Assembly (NCBI GenBank): GCA_902539445.1
Contig: CACBIY010000007.1
Location: forward strand, 1 to 53,085
Length of the DNA: 53,085 bases
Source: an uncultured Pelagibacteraceae bacterium
GTDB lineage: Bacteria > Pseudomonadota > Alphaproteobacteria > Pelagibacterales > Pelagibacteraceae
Direction of reading: 5' to 3'
In this document: piece by piece, positions 28,440 to 36,563 of the stretch
How the letters are laid out: every line of letters begins with the position of its first letter
Position numbering within the stretch: the stretch's first letter is position 1
Notes under the pieces: model-generated
Database searches by the model: none
What the model was told of the DNA's origin: nothing
What the model saw: only the letters and a program-made list of their open reading frames with translations
Position numbers and translations under genes: made by a program

Positions 28440-29522
28440 ATGAAAGTCTGTATATTGGGTGATAACCTTACCAGTTTAGCTCTGGCAAAAGCCTTAGTTA
28501 AAAAAGAGATATTTGTTGATTTATTTTATGAGAAAAAAAACACTAAAATAGATACCACTCGTACAATTGGAATTTCAAAATCAAATATTGATTTTTTTAA
28601 TAGGGAAATAACAAATATTAAAAAAATGTTGTGGCCAATTAATAAAATAAAAATTTTTACAGAAAACTCTAATGACAAAGAAATTTTAAAATTTGAAGAT
28701 CAAAAGGGCAATTTATTTTCAATCTTGCAGAATCAAAAAATATTTAATCAATTAATTATCGAACTTAAAAAAAGTAAATTTTTTAAATTCAAAAAGTATA
28801 TAAAATACAGAAAATCTGATTATTTAAGTTATGATCTAATAATTAATTGTGACATAAGAAATGAAATAACAAAAAGATATTTTTCAAAAAAATTTGAAAA
28901 GGGATATAATAGCACTGCATTCACAACAATTATAAATCACATAAAATTATCATCTAACAACGAAGCAATACAAATTTTTACAAATGACGGCCCGATAGCA
29001 TTTTTGCCAATATCAAACGAAAAAACTTCAATTGTTTATTCTGCAAGAGTGAAAAAGTATAAAACTGAATCGGAGATCAACAAAATTATTAATAAGTTCA
29101 ACCCTAAATATGAAGTAAAGAAAATTCACAAGATTTCAAAATTTGATTTAAAATCAATAAATTTAAGAGAATATTATAAAGATAATATTTTAGCCTTTGG
29201 TGATTTATTGCATAAACTTCATCCTTTAGCTGGTCAGGGTTTCAATATGTCAATTAGAGATATAAAAGAATTTCTAAAAATAATTGATTGCAAAATGAAA
29301 CTTGGTTTACCTATAGATCAAAGTGTATGTGTTGAATTTCAGAATAATGTAAAAAGTAAAAATTTTGTTTTTTCGGAAGGAATTAATTTTATCTATGAAT
29401 ATTTTAATTCTGAAAATAAGATCGGAGAGGATTTAATTGACTCAACAGCTAGATTAATTGGACAGAATAAAATATTAAACAAATATTTTAAAAATATTGC
29501 TGATATGGGTTTACAAATTTAA
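28440..29522 (+). CDS. FAD-dependent monooxygenase, ubiquinone-hydroxylase (UbiH/COQ6) family
   Basis: Predicted flavin hydroxylase that probably acts in ubiquinone synthesis. The second FAD motif is clear: a GD pair at residues 254-255, then HPLAGQGFN at 261-269, followed by the ubiquinone-family stretch ending in DIKEFL. The N-terminal dinucleotide motif is altered to ILGDNLTSLALAKAL in place of the usual G-x-G-x-x-G. At 360 aa it is short for the family. I chose the ATG at 28440 because a TTG 39 bases earlier only adds an unrelated stretch overlapping ftsK. The exact ring position hydroxylated cannot be read. Confidence 0.8.
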   Translation: MKVCILGDNLTSLALAKALVKKEIFVDLFYEKKNTKIDTTRTIGISKSNIDFFNREITNIKKMLWPINKIKIFTENSNDKEILKFEDQKGNLFSILQNQKIFNQLIIELKKSKFFKFKKYIKYRKSDYLSYDLIINCDIRNEITKRYFSKKFEKGYNSTAFTTIINHIKLSSNNEAIQIFTNDGPIAFLPISNEKTSIVYSARVKKYKTESEINKIINKFNPKYEVKKIHKISKFDLKSINLREYYKDNILAFGDLLHKLHPLAGQGFNMSIRDIKEFLKIIDCKMKLGLPIDQSVCVEFQNNVKSKNFVFSEGINFIYEYFNSENKIGEDLIDSTARLIGQNKILNKYFKNIADMGLQI

Positions 29523-29523
29523 T

Positions 29524-30165
29524 TTATTGAAGAGTGGTATTATCAAATTGATCATAAGTATAAGTATTTAAAATTTCAGAAATTTTTGTTTTTCTAATTT
29601 CCAGATTTTTAGCCTCTAATAAAACTTGTTTTTCCTCCAGACTAAATGGTGATGTCATCGCTAAAGCGTTTATTGTTTCGTCTAAACTTTGTTTTTCTAG
29701 AGCTTTCCAATTAATGATAAATCCTCTTTTTTCAAATAAAGTTTTTAAATCTTTGAAAATAAGTTCTAAATCAGAAAATTTTAAGTTTTCTTTATTTTCT
29801 TCTAAATCATCTAAAAAATTCTCAAAATTTATCTCAAATTCTCTATACTTTTTATTTGAATCTATTTCTTTTTTGATTTCAAATCTAATTACACCCTTTA
29901 GGTCAATTAAATATCTTCCATCATCAGCTTCTTTGAAGCTTGTAATTTTACCTAAACAACCAACTTTATGAAGTGAAGGTAATTTATTATCATTAAAATT
30001 CTTCGTGATTTTTGGTTGAACCATGCCTATAAACTTATCTGCTTTCATACTATGATTGACCATATCTATATATCTTGGTTCAAAAATGTTTAAAGGCACT
30101 GTAGTTTTAGGAAAAATTATAAAATTACTGAGCGGAAAAACAGGTATAGTTTTTGGAAGTTTCAT
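29524..30165 (-). CDS. LON peptidase substrate-binding domain protein
   Basis: Stand-alone LonN (PUA-like) domain without the ATPase or protease parts. It starts with TIPVFPLSNFIIFPKTTVPL and IFEPRYIDMV, the classic Lon N-domain block, and keeps the GCLGKI strand. The length of 213 aa is standard for the bacterial stand-alone family, which is common in alphaproteobacteria and of unclear function. It converges with the FAD monooxygenase across one base. Confidence 0.9.
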   Translation of the reverse strand: MKLPKTIPVFPLSNFIIFPKTTVPLNIFEPRYIDMVNHSMKADKFIGMVQPKITKNFNDNKLPSLHKVGCLGKITSFKEADDGRYLIDLKGVIRFEIKKEIDSNKKYREFEINFENFLDDLEENKENLKFSDLELIFKDLKTLFEKRGFIINWKALEKQSLDETINALAMTSPFSLEEKQVLLEAKNLEIRKTKISEILNTYTYDQFDNTTLQ

Positions 30166-30215
30166 AATTTATTAAATATATATTAATAATATAAAAATAA
30201 TTAAAAGATAAAAAT

Positions 30216-31067
30216 ATGATAATTTGGCTCGCTTCTTATCCTAAAAATGGAAACACATGGTTAAGATCGTTGATAAGTGCTTATTATTATACAAAAGACG
30301 GTATTTTTCTTGGTGATAATCATTTAAGGAATATTCAACAGTTTCCTGTAAAAAAATATTTAGAAAGTTTTGATTATGATTTATCAATACCAGGAGATAC
30401 TTCGAGATTATGGGTCTTAGCGCAAGAAAAAATTAATGAAGACCGAAAGATAAAATTTTTCAAGACGCATAATGCTTTAGTGAAATTGGGAAATTATGAT
30501 TTTACAAATCGAGCTAATTCACTTGGTGGAATTTACATTGTAAGAGATCCTAGAAATGTTCTAGACTCCATGTCCAGACATTTTCAAATCGATCACGATA
30601 AAGCTTTAGAGGTGATGCAAGATAAAAAAAACTTTACTTATGATTTTAAGAAGAAAAAGGATTATAGTGATTATCAATTTATAAGTTCTTGGGAATTAAA
30701 TTATCAATCTTGGAAAAATAATAACTTATTACCAACAAAATTTTTAAAATATGAAGATTTATTGTCAGAAACTTTTTTTGTATTTAAAGAGATAATAGAA
30801 TTCATAAATAAACTAACAAATGATAAAAGTGGATTTAGTAGGGAAAAAGCTAAAAATGCTGTTAACACTACTTCTTTTGAAAACTTAAAAAAAATAGAAG
30901 AAACAAACGGGTTTAGTGAGTCCATTATCTCACGAGAAGAAAAAAAAAAGATACCTTTTTTCCATTTAGGTCCAAAGAATAATTGGCAAAAAAACTTTGA
31001 TAAAGAATTTGTTAAGAAATTAAATAATGTTTTTAAAAAGAATTTAATTGAATTAGATTATAAATAA
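30216..31067 (+). CDS. Sulfotransferase family protein (copy 2)
   Basis: Second PAPS-dependent sulfotransferase, clearly paralogous to the copy beside rho. Both begin MIIW-x-ASYPK-x-GNTW and share TKDGIF near residue 26. The phosphosulfate loop YPKNGNTW is at 8-15, KTHN with the likely catalytic His at 83-86, RDPRNVLDSMSRH at 110-122, and a late LGPKNNW loop. It is 283 aa with no signal peptide. It lies just upstream of tRNA-Gly and a methyltransferase. The acceptor is unknown; a surface glycan, lipid or secreted metabolite are possibilities. Confidence 0.88.
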   Translation: MIIWLASYPKNGNTWLRSLISAYYYTKDGIFLGDNHLRNIQQFPVKKYLESFDYDLSIPGDTSRLWVLAQEKINEDRKIKFFKTHNALVKLGNYDFTNRANSLGGIYIVRDPRNVLDSMSRHFQIDHDKALEVMQDKKNFTYDFKKKKDYSDYQFISSWELNYQSWKNNNLLPTKFLKYEDLLSETFFVFKEIIEFINKLTNDKSGFSREKAKNAVNTTSFENLKKIEETNGFSESIISREEKKKIPFFHLGPKNNWQKNFDKEFVKKLNNVFKKNLIELDYK

Positions 31068-31076
31068 CTTAATTTC

Positions 31077-31105
31077 TTGAAATAATAATTTACTTTCTCT
31101 ATATT
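31077..31105 (+). promoter_or_regulatory. Sigma-70 promoter of tRNA-Gly
   Basis: TTGAAA (31077-31082) and TATATT (31100-31105) are separated by exactly 17 bases and place the start about 6 bases ahead of the tRNA. Spacing and position are ideal for a housekeeping promoter. Confidence 0.72.
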
Positions 31106-31115
31106 AAATTATATT

Positions 31116-31190
31116 GCGGGCATAGCTCAGTGGTAGAGCGTCTCGTTGCCAACGAGAAGGTCGAGGGTTCGACCCCCTTTGCCCGCTCCA
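31116..31190 (+). tRNA. tRNA-Gly (anticodon GCC)
   Basis: The acceptor arms GCGGGCA and TGCCCGC pair fully. The D arm contains AGCTCAGTGGTAGAGC, and the anticodon stem-loop is CTCGT-TGCCAAC-GAG with anticodon GCC. The T arm contains GGTTCGACCC. The discriminator base is T and the CCA is encoded. It reads the glycine codons GGC and GGU. A strong promoter lies immediately upstream. Confidence 0.97.
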
Positions 31191-31209
31191 AAATTAAAAT
31201 TGTCTGTAA

Positions 31210-31944
31210 ATGAACATTGAAAATATATTTGATGACATAAGTTTCAAAGTTAGTCCAAAAGATGATTACAGATCTTCTTATAAATTTAGATTTATAAAAT
31301 CTTTTTATAAAATTTTTAAAAAAGAAAAAAGTTACGTTTTTGATAATTGTATTATAAACAAAGAAAAGATTGATTTAGATTTAAGAAAAGAATTAATTAA
31401 GATAGATAGCATGTCAACATACGCTATTGGATACTTGATAAACAGAATATGTAAAAATTTATCTAAAAATCAGGTTTACTTAAATATTGGATGTTGGAAA
31501 GGGTTTTCCTTAGTTGCAGGGATGATTAATACCCAATGTAAAGTAATTGGTGTTGATAATTTTTCTCAATTTACAGGACCAAAAAATGATTTCATTAAGA
31601 ATTTTGAAAATTCAAAAAAAAGTAATCATTTTTTTTTTGAGCAAGATTATGAAAAATATTTTGAATCTTTAGACCATACCAAAGATAAATTTGATTTTTA
31701 CTTTTATGACGGAGAGCATTCTTATGATAATCAATTTAAGAACCTAGAAATAGCCGACAATTTCTTAAATGTTGGATCTTTGGTATTAATTGATGATATA
31801 AATTTTGATGAAGTGTATGAGGGCACTTTAGACTTTATAAATAAAACTAAGTCTAAATATAGAATTATAAAAGAGATAAAGACTGCCAATAACCATTGTC
31901 ATCCAAGTTTTTGGAATGGAATAATGATGTTAAAAAAAGTATAA
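31210..31944 (+). CDS. Class I SAM-dependent methyltransferase (Methyltransf_24-like)
   Basis: A Rossmann methyltransferase core begins near residue 88. Motif I is LNIGCWKGFS (91-100), an acidic residue ends strand 2 in VIGVDNF (Asp116), and DFYFYDGEHSYDNQ and LVLIDDINFDEV follow. The Asp-Gly-x-His pattern is typical of the family often found with glycan and surface-modification genes. The first 70 residues are basic and unassigned. It begins 19 bp after tRNA-Gly and could be read from the same promoter. The substrate is unknown. Confidence 0.8.
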   Translation: MNIENIFDDISFKVSPKDDYRSSYKFRFIKSFYKIFKKEKSYVFDNCIINKEKIDLDLRKELIKIDSMSTYAIGYLINRICKNLSKNQVYLNIGCWKGFSLVAGMINTQCKVIGVDNFSQFTGPKNDFIKNFENSKKSNHFFFEQDYEKYFESLDHTKDKFDFYFYDGEHSYDNQFKNLEIADNFLNVGSLVLIDDINFDEVYEGTLDFINKTKSKYRIIKEIKTANNHCHPSFWNGIMMLKKV

Positions 31945-31953
31945 TTTTTATTT

Positions 31954-32298
31954 ATGAGTGATTTATTAGACAAAAAATGTGTTCCTTGTGAAGGTGGTGT
32001 TAAGGCCTTTGATATTTTTGAAATTCATAAATATCAAAAAAAAGTAGATGGCTGGGAAATTGTTCAAAATGATAAAAAAGTTTATCTTTTGGAAAAAAAA
32101 TTTGAGTTTAAAAATTTTATAGAAAGTCAAAAATTTGTAAATGAGGTAGGAAGAGTTTCAGAGGATGAGGGACATCATCCAGACATTATGTTTGGATGGG
32201 GATATGCTAAGATTAATATTACAACTCATGCTATCGAGGGTTTATCTGAAAATGATTTTATATTAGCTGCAAAAATTGACAAAATTATTAATGTCTAA
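31954..32298 (+). CDS. phhB: Pterin-4a-carbinolamine dehydratase family protein
   Basis: Small enzyme (114 aa) that dehydrates 4a-hydroxytetrahydrobiopterin. The active-site block EDEGHHPDIMFGWGY, with two adjacent His residues, and the later ITTHAIEGLSENDF are diagnostic. With no phenylalanine hydroxylase in view, it could serve another pterin or molybdenum-cofactor context. It begins 9 bases after the methyltransferase and overlaps the convergent purH by 11 bp. Confidence 0.92.
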   Translation: MSDLLDKKCVPCEGGVKAFDIFEIHKYQKKVDGWEIVQNDKKVYLLEKKFEFKNFIESQKFVNEVGRVSEDEGHHPDIMFGWGYAKINITTHAIEGLSENDFILAAKIDKIINV

Positions 32299-33844
32299 AA
32301 TGACGAGTTTTTGAAAAAATCAAAACAGTATTTGTTTCGTTAGCAAATTTTATAATTTCCTTATCTCTTATTGATCCAGCAGGCTGAATAATGGCACTAA
32401 CTCCTGACTGGACTAGTTTTTCTACCCCATCAACAAATGGAAAAAAAGCGTCTGATGCAGCTACAATATCATTTTTAATTTTTGAAAACTTGTTCATTTT
32501 ATCTATTGCAATCTTACAACTGTCTAATCTACTGGGCTGACCTGAACCTATACCAACGGTAGACTTATTACTAGCAAGAACGATAGCATTAGATTTTGCA
32601 TAACGACAAACATTAAATGCAAACATTAAATTATCAAGTTGAGATTTATTCGGTTTTTTTTTCGAAACAATTCTAAAATCTTTCTTTGAAAAAATTTTTC
32701 TATCTTCTGATTGTATTAGTGTAAAATTATCCACAGAGTTAAATTTCCAAATTTCATTGAAAGTAATTTTTGATGAATCTATAAGCCTTAAATTCTTTTT
32801 AGATTTTAATATTTTAAGAGCTTTTTTTTCAAAACCATCTGCAACGATTACTTCAAGAAAAATTTTATTTAAAATTAATGCGAGTTTTTGAGTAATTTTA
32901 TAGTTACACGAAATAATACCACCAAATGCGCTTATCGGATCGGACTCTAATGCTGATTTATAGCTATCTAAATTATTTTTTAAAGCTGAGACCCCACAGG
33001 GATTTCCATGTTTAACAATAGCTGTACCTGTATTTTTTGGTAGTGATTTTGAAATAGTGAGTGCAGCAAAAATATCACTGTAATTATTATAACTTAAAGT
33101 TTTTCCATGTAATTGCTCTAATTTATTTTTTATATTTTGAGAATAGAAGGCGCCTATTTGATGAGGGTTTTCTCCATACCTAAGATTTTCTATTAAATTA
33201 GTATAAAGAATTTTTCTTTTAGGAAAATTGATATTGTTAAACTTGTTGAAATAGTTAGAAATTACAGCATCGTAATAAGCAGTCTCACCAAATGCTAATC
33301 TAGACATTTTTTCTCTAAATTTGAGAGAAGTGCTACCCTTGTTTTTCTTTAATTCATTTATAAGTCCTGAATAATGATCAACAGATGTAATTACAGTCAC
33401 ATCATTATAATTTTTTGCAGCAGCTCTAACCATAGTAGGTCCACCAACATCAATATTTTCTATTATTTTTGAATGGTTTTTATTTTGTTCAATCGTTTTT
33501 TCAAATGGATAGAAATTTACTATTACTAAATCAATATTCTCAAAATTATTTTTTTTAATATCACTAAAGTGAGATTTGTTATTTCTTTTGTTCAAAATTC
33601 CTGCATGTATTTTTGGGTGTAAAGTTTTTACTCTTCCGTTAAGTATTTCTTTAAAGCCTGTAAAATCTGAAACGTCTAAACATTTAAATTTAAGTTTCTT
33701 GATTGCTTTAAATGTTCCACCAGAACTTATTATTTTGATATTGTTTCTTCTCAATTCTTTTAATAAGGGCTTAAGATTAGATTTATTAGATAATGATATT
33801 AAAGCTGATCTAATCTTTCTCATTATATCTGTTTTATTTCCCAT
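32288..33844 (-). CDS. purH: Bifunctional AICAR formyltransferase / IMP cyclohydrolase
   Basis: Last two steps of IMP synthesis. The N-terminal IMP cyclohydrolase region begins with RSALISLSNKS. The C-terminal formyltransferase carries KHGNPCGVS with the catalytic Lys-His pair and the GSGQPSRLDS block. The length of 518 aa is normal. The listed start overlaps the upstream heparinase-like gene by 22 bp. Met8 at 33823 forms a TAATG stop-start with that gene and is equally plausible. Confidence 0.97.
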   Translation of the reverse strand: MGNKTDIMRKIRSALISLSNKSNLKPLLKELRRNNIKIISSGGTFKAIKKLKFKCLDVSDFTGFKEILNGRVKTLHPKIHAGILNKRNNKSHFSDIKKNNFENIDLVIVNFYPFEKTIEQNKNHSKIIENIDVGGPTMVRAAAKNYNDVTVITSVDHYSGLINELKKNKGSTSLKFREKMSRLAFGETAYYDAVISNYFNKFNNINFPKRKILYTNLIENLRYGENPHQIGAFYSQNIKNKLEQLHGKTLSYNNYSDIFAALTISKSLPKNTGTAIVKHGNPCGVSALKNNLDSYKSALESDPISAFGGIISCNYKITQKLALILNKIFLEVIVADGFEKKALKILKSKKNLRLIDSSKITFNEIWKFNSVDNFTLIQSEDRKIFSKKDFRIVSKKKPNKSQLDNLMFAFNVCRYAKSNAIVLASNKSTVGIGSGQPSRLDSCKIAIDKMNKFSKIKNDIVAASDAFFPFVDGVEKLVQSGVSAIIQPAGSIRDKEIIKFANETNTVLIFSKTRHFRH

Positions 33845-35448
33845 TTAACGTTCTCTTCATTATTATTCAATATTCCGGATACGAAAATATTCTGGTTCTC
33901 AATATATGAATTTTTATTACCGAAGTATAATCCATTATCAATATTAATTTCATAATTATCACAGGTAAATTTCCAACCCTCATCCTCTAACTCTATTAAA
34001 ATGGATTTATTATCTTGAGTTTTCATCAATTTAATATTTGGTTCCAAATGAAATCGAATATCAAACTTGAAATTATAATTATTTTTTTTTCTAATAATCT
34101 TATCATTTCCGACAAATTTCATTTGCTCAGGAAAAAATTCAATATTTCTCTCATGAATTGATTTAAATTTTTTTAGATATCCGTCATGAGCAGCACTAAT
34201 TTTCCAATAATTTTTCTCAAATACACAATTTTTTTGAGTAATTTTTAAACCTGTTTTTAAAATTAACTTATCTTTACTTTTAATAAATTTGCACGAGGAA
34301 TTGTCATCGATTATTAATGTGCTGTGAGCAGCTGAAGATTTTGATATTTCATTAAGATTTTGATTATTTTTTTTGTAGTAACCACAATTAGTTATAAGTT
34401 TCTTTCCGTTAGAAATTATTTCAAATGAAAGAGCGCCTGACTGATAATCCTGAGTATACTTAGGATTTGGTGAAGATCCCGTATCCATTGCTAAGCAAAT
34501 TTTTTTATTCTTTAGAACTATATATCCACCACAATCTTTACTTTCATTTTTAAATTTATAACCAAGCCTCCTTAAGTAATGATCAAAATCTTGTGTATTA
34601 GACTTATTATTACCATTAAACAAAAGATCTGCGTTTATATTTTGTCTTATGAAAGCATAACTTTGTCCAAAATAATAAATGTTTTCTTCTATGTGATCTG
34701 GAACCTCAACCTGAGACTCTTTAAACCATTCTCTTATAATTATAAAATATTTTAAAAAAAATATTAATTGTTTTATGTTCCGTGAATTTGTAAATCCTTG
34801 GTTATCTATTGAGGTATTTGTAATTTTTTTTAGAAAATTTAAACCTGTATCTAAATAGCTTTTTTCAATTTTGTAACATAGCCCTGCTAAAATTATTGCT
34901 GAACAACCAATTATTTTGTTTTCTAAATTTTTAGAGTTTTTTATCTCGTTTAATAAATGATTTGTTTGCTTTTGGATCATGTGATCGAACATTAATCTGT
35001 ATTCTTTATCATTATCGTCATAAGTAAGTGGGTGATTTGATAAGCAGGAAATAATACGTTTAGCGGTAATATCAAATTCCCAACTTTCTTTTTTAAAGTG
35101 ACTGTTATTAGTTATCCAATTTGTTATGACTTTTTTCACGGATTTTTTTGAGGATTTAAGGTCAAGACTGAATAACCAAAAAAAATTATTTAATTTTTCA
35201 AAATCTTTAGGTTTAATTTGGTTATTCCAAACTGTTTCTAGTTCAAAATCTTCAATTTTATATTTCTTATTTTGATATTTGATTATCGATGAAAGTAAGT
35301 GAGGACTTGGTTTGTATATGAACTCATTATCAAATGTTTTAGAAATTTTTTTTTCATATAAACTTGAATTTTGATAAATACCTCTGAATTTTTTTTTTAT
35401 TATTTCTGCAAACTCATTTAAAGTTTCAAAAAATACATCTAACAGCAT
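33823..35448 (-). CDS. Heparinase II/III family protein
   Basis: Predicted polysaccharide lyase-like protein of 541 aa. The N-terminal half is helical (alpha/alpha toroid). The C-terminal half is beta-rich, with the heparinase II/III block DTGSSPNPKYTQDYQSGALSF followed by SSAAHSTLIIDDNSSC, including the conserved Ala-His pair. No signal peptide is evident. The gene lies between rpe and purH, a linkage conserved in many alphaproteobacteria, where its function is still unclear. It could act in remodelling the cell's own envelope polymer rather than in heparin degradation. Confidence 0.85.
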   Translation of the reverse strand: MLLDVFFETLNEFAEIIKKKFRGIYQNSSLYEKKISKTFDNEFIYKPSPHLLSSIIKYQNKKYKIEDFELETVWNNQIKPKDFEKLNNFFWLFSLDLKSSKKSVKKVITNWITNNSHFKKESWEFDITAKRIISCLSNHPLTYDDNDKEYRLMFDHMIQKQTNHLLNEIKNSKNLENKIIGCSAIILAGLCYKIEKSYLDTGLNFLKKITNTSIDNQGFTNSRNIKQLIFFLKYFIIIREWFKESQVEVPDHIEENIYYFGQSYAFIRQNINADLLFNGNNKSNTQDFDHYLRRLGYKFKNESKDCGGYIVLKNKKICLAMDTGSSPNPKYTQDYQSGALSFEIISNGKKLITNCGYYKKNNQNLNEISKSSAAHSTLIIDDNSSCKFIKSKDKLILKTGLKITQKNCVFEKNYWKISAAHDGYLKKFKSIHERNIEFFPEQMKFVGNDKIIRKKNNYNFKFDIRFHLEPNIKLMKTQDNKSILIELEDEGWKFTCDNYEINIDNGLYFGNKNSYIENQNIFVSGILNNNEENVKWEIKQI

Positions 35449-35449
35449 T

Positions 35450-36109
35450 CTACACTTCTTTAAGTGTTTCTATATTCTTTTTAATGTTTCCGTTGTTTTC
35501 TTTAAATATTGTAGTTCCTGATACAAGAATATTTGCGCCGGCGTTTATTACATCCTTTGAGTTTGAAAAATTTATTCCGCCATCTACTTCAATGTCATAC
35601 TCATAATTTTTATCATCTTTAAGTTTTTTTAATAGTTCAATTTTTTTAATAACGTCAGGAATAAATTTCTGTCCCCCAAAACCCGGATAAACACTCATGA
35701 CTAAAATCAAATCCACATTTTTTAATTCATTTTGAATTAAGTTGACCTCTGTATTTGGATTTAGAGAGACACCAACCTTTTTATTAAAACTTTTAATATG
35801 TTTAATAGATTCTGTTAAATTATCAGTGGCTTCAGGGTGTATAGTAATTATATCAGCTCCTGCATCCGCAAAATCTTTTATATATTTATGGACAGGTGAA
35901 ATCATCAAATGCACATCAAAAGTGAGTTCTGAATGTTTTCTAAGTGTCTTAATGACTGGAGGTCCAATAGTTAAATTAGGAACGAAATGACCATCCATTA
36001 CATCAACATGTATCATGTCTGCACCTGCATCCTCGAGTCTCTTAATCTCATTTCCCAGCTGACTAAAGTCAGCAGACAATATTGAGGGGGAAATTTGTAT
36101 TTTTTTCAT
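35450..36109 (-). CDS. rpe: Ribulose-phosphate 3-epimerase
   Basis: Interconverts ribulose-5-phosphate and xylulose-5-phosphate in the pentose phosphate pathway. This TIM barrel has the SPSILSADFSQLG start, HVDVMDGHFVPNLTIGP with the metal-binding His and Asp, VMSVYPGFGGQKF, and EVDGGIN with the second catalytic Asp. The length is 219 aa. One base separates it from the downstream heparinase-like gene. Confidence 0.97.
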   Translation of the reverse strand: MKKIQISPSILSADFSQLGNEIKRLEDAGADMIHVDVMDGHFVPNLTIGPPVIKTLRKHSELTFDVHLMISPVHKYIKDFADAGADIITIHPEATDNLTESIKHIKSFNKKVGVSLNPNTEVNLIQNELKNVDLILVMSVYPGFGGQKFIPDVIKKIELLKKLKDDKNYEYDIEVDGGINFSNSKDVINAGANILVSGTTIFKENNGNIKKNIETLKEV

Positions 36110-36149
36110 AGATTATTCAATTAACTAGTACCAAATTTTAAAATCTAAT

Positions 36150-36494
36150 TTAATTAAAAAATTGATAAATTTGTCTTGAAATCTCACTTTCTAATGGAAA
36201 TGACAACATACCCATCACCGAGTATCCTAGAACCCAAGGCATAAAGTAAAATCTTATCATGAAAAAAAACCAAGCAACGTAAAGAGGCACGATTGGTTGT
36301 ATTATAAAAGATGGAGTTACAGGTTTAAATAAATTGATTAAAGGATTAGTAAATTTAACAAAGACTCTCATAAAAAAAAATTGAGAATCTTCTCTTTGAA
36401 AAATATTCATTGCAACCCTCCCAATCAAAGTCCACATGATTACCCCAAGAATATAGTCAATTATATATACTAAAGGATGAAAGTTAGCTGACAT
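36150..36494 (-). CDS. YggT-like small membrane protein
   Basis: Protein of 114 aa with two to three hydrophobic segments. The central FVKFTNPLINLFKPVTPSFI matches the YggT pattern of a Pro-rich loop between two helices, followed by PIVPLYVAWFFFMIRF. YggT family members are linked to osmotic stress or division-site functions, but their mechanism is not known. The assignment is by pattern only. A second, more typical YggT gene lies at 49.7 kb. Confidence 0.6.
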   Translation of the reverse strand: MSANFHPLVYIIDYILGVIMWTLIGRVAMNIFQREDSQFFFMRVFVKFTNPLINLFKPVTPSFIIQPIVPLYVAWFFFMIRFYFMPWVLGYSVMGMLSFPLESEISRQIYQFFN

Positions 36495-36520
36495 TTAGAA
36501 ATTTATATTGGAAAAAGGTC

Positions 36521-36552
36521 GAAATTAAAAGGGGCGAAATTAATCGCCCCTT
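36521..36552 (-). terminator. Rho-independent terminator after the SSS symporter gene
   Basis: On the minus strand a nine-base-pair stem AAGGGGCGA / TCGCCCCTT encloses a six-base loop and is followed by TTAATTT. It begins 11 bases beyond the symporter stop. The G+C-rich stem stands out in this AT-rich DNA and is the clearest intrinsic terminator seen in the window. An A-rich run on the other side makes it possibly bidirectional. Confidence 0.82.
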
Positions 36553-36563
36553 AAAAAGATTAT

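Noticed and set aside
31116-31209. Integration attachment site at tRNA-Gly
   Set aside because: No integrase gene and no duplicated tRNA end was found nearby.
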